DNA of 64,000 bases from Portunus trituberculatus (taxonomy: Eukaryota; Arthropoda; Malacostraca; Decapoda; Portunidae): contig NC_059294.1 in the NCBI RefSeq assembly GCF_017591435.1, positions 19,107,475 through 19,171,474 on the forward strand, given 5' to 3'. Positions within the stretch are counted from its first letter, which is position 1; the number at the start of each line of letters is the position of its first letter. Position numbers and translations under genes: made by a program. Of this stretch, positions 63,577-64,000 are shown piece by piece. The notes below the pieces were generated by a model. That model saw nothing but the letters and a program-made list of their open reading frames with translations. It searched no databases and was not told where the DNA came from.

Positions 63577-64000
63577 AGACACGGTCGAGGAAGGACGCAC
63601 TGGCGCTGTTCCGACAATCAACTGATCTTCACTACATACCAGTTGTACAGTTTTTACAGTGGCCTGGGCAGGTAGTGTGGACTCATTTTTTTTCATGCAT
63701 CCAATTATTAAGGAATGATGAGTGAAAAAGAGATTCCATCAAAATACAGACAGGAGATTAGAGAAGGAATGAAAGCTGATGATGACTATGCTGGTGAGAG
63801 TGAGCGTGTATTCGAAGGCTTTGATACGACGACTACTTCACTACTAAAGAGAGTTAAATATTGAATATAAACTAGATAAATTGATAAAGGAGAATATGGA
63901 AATGAAAGTGAATGAAGAACAGGATAAAGAGTTTATAAAACTGAGAGAAAGGATAAAAAAAAGTGGAAGAAAATGAAGCTAGGCTACGAGCGGAAAACGA
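63573..64000 (+). pseudogene. CR1-like LINE family L, copy L4 (5' part, runs off window)
   Basis: After a 5' leader, an ATG near 63717 begins MMSEKEIPSKYRQEIREGMK followed by a Glu/Lys-rich coiled-coil-like stretch with frame breaks, in the style of the L3 ORF1. Assignment rests on composition and position after the L3 tail; the copy continues past the window. Confidence 0.55.

Overview
This window is eukaryotic and almost certainly arthropod, most probably a decapod crustacean. The reasons are one widely spaced multi-exon gene, very long (CA)n/(GA)n/(TA)n microsatellites, interstitial CCTAA repeats (the arthropod telomere motif), tRNA-Val-headed SINEs and a dense mixture of DNA transposons and LINEs. 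The species is inferred; nothing in the sequence names it.

The only host gene I can support is FTSJ1/TRM7, the tRNA anticodon-loop 2'-O-methyltransferase, on the + strand from 15355 to 45500. Six exons join in phase to a 345-residue protein. Intron 1 (18.7 kb) and intron 3 (8.1 kb) are filled with mobile DNA.

Layout. 1-1517: microsatellite and a LINE fragment. 1518-7766: a young Ty3/Gypsy element with near-identical LTRs, a gag gene and a pol gene in the -1 frame broken by frameshifts. 7767-10787: interstitial telomere-like repeats and the first copy (A1) of a Tigger-like element carrying a piece of Gypsy protease. 10788-14643: a second Gypsy element on the minus strand that has lost RT, RNase H and the integrase core, with a SINE in its gag. 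14994-15268: a compound microsatellite just upstream of FTSJ1. 15476-34137 (intron 1): a hAT-type element, a LINE, at least six Tigger/pogo-like families (B, C, D, F, G, H), a 0.7-kb foldback and two TTAA-flanked MITEs nested in Tigger copies. 35536-41265 (intron 3): a DIRS-like tyrosine-recombinase retrotransposon. 43785-44822 (intron 4): Tigger-like element E. 46048-48186: a Tc1/mariner with a nested TTAA MITE. 48477-50727: a LINE. 51087-54406: an A-B-A cluster of Tigger-like elements joined by (TA)n arrays. 55022-55608: an open reading frame for a zinc-knuckle plus PD-(D/E)XK-like domain typical of RT-encoding elements. 55788-64000: SINEs and four head-to-tail CR1-like LINE copies, each beginning at a (CA)n tract.

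Apart from FTSJ1 the sequence is a layered archive of insertions. Related copies within the window act as empty-site controls, so many boundaries can be fixed without outside data. The most unusual items are the Tigger-like family that carries Gypsy pol fragments, a canonical -1 frameshift cassette at the Gypsy gag-pol junction, a short GATCAA-tailed repeat with a compensated GAAA-capped hairpin, and two SINE subfamilies whose different tRNA heads share a body and a covarying hairpin. All functional statements rest on motif recognition by eye; no database search was run.
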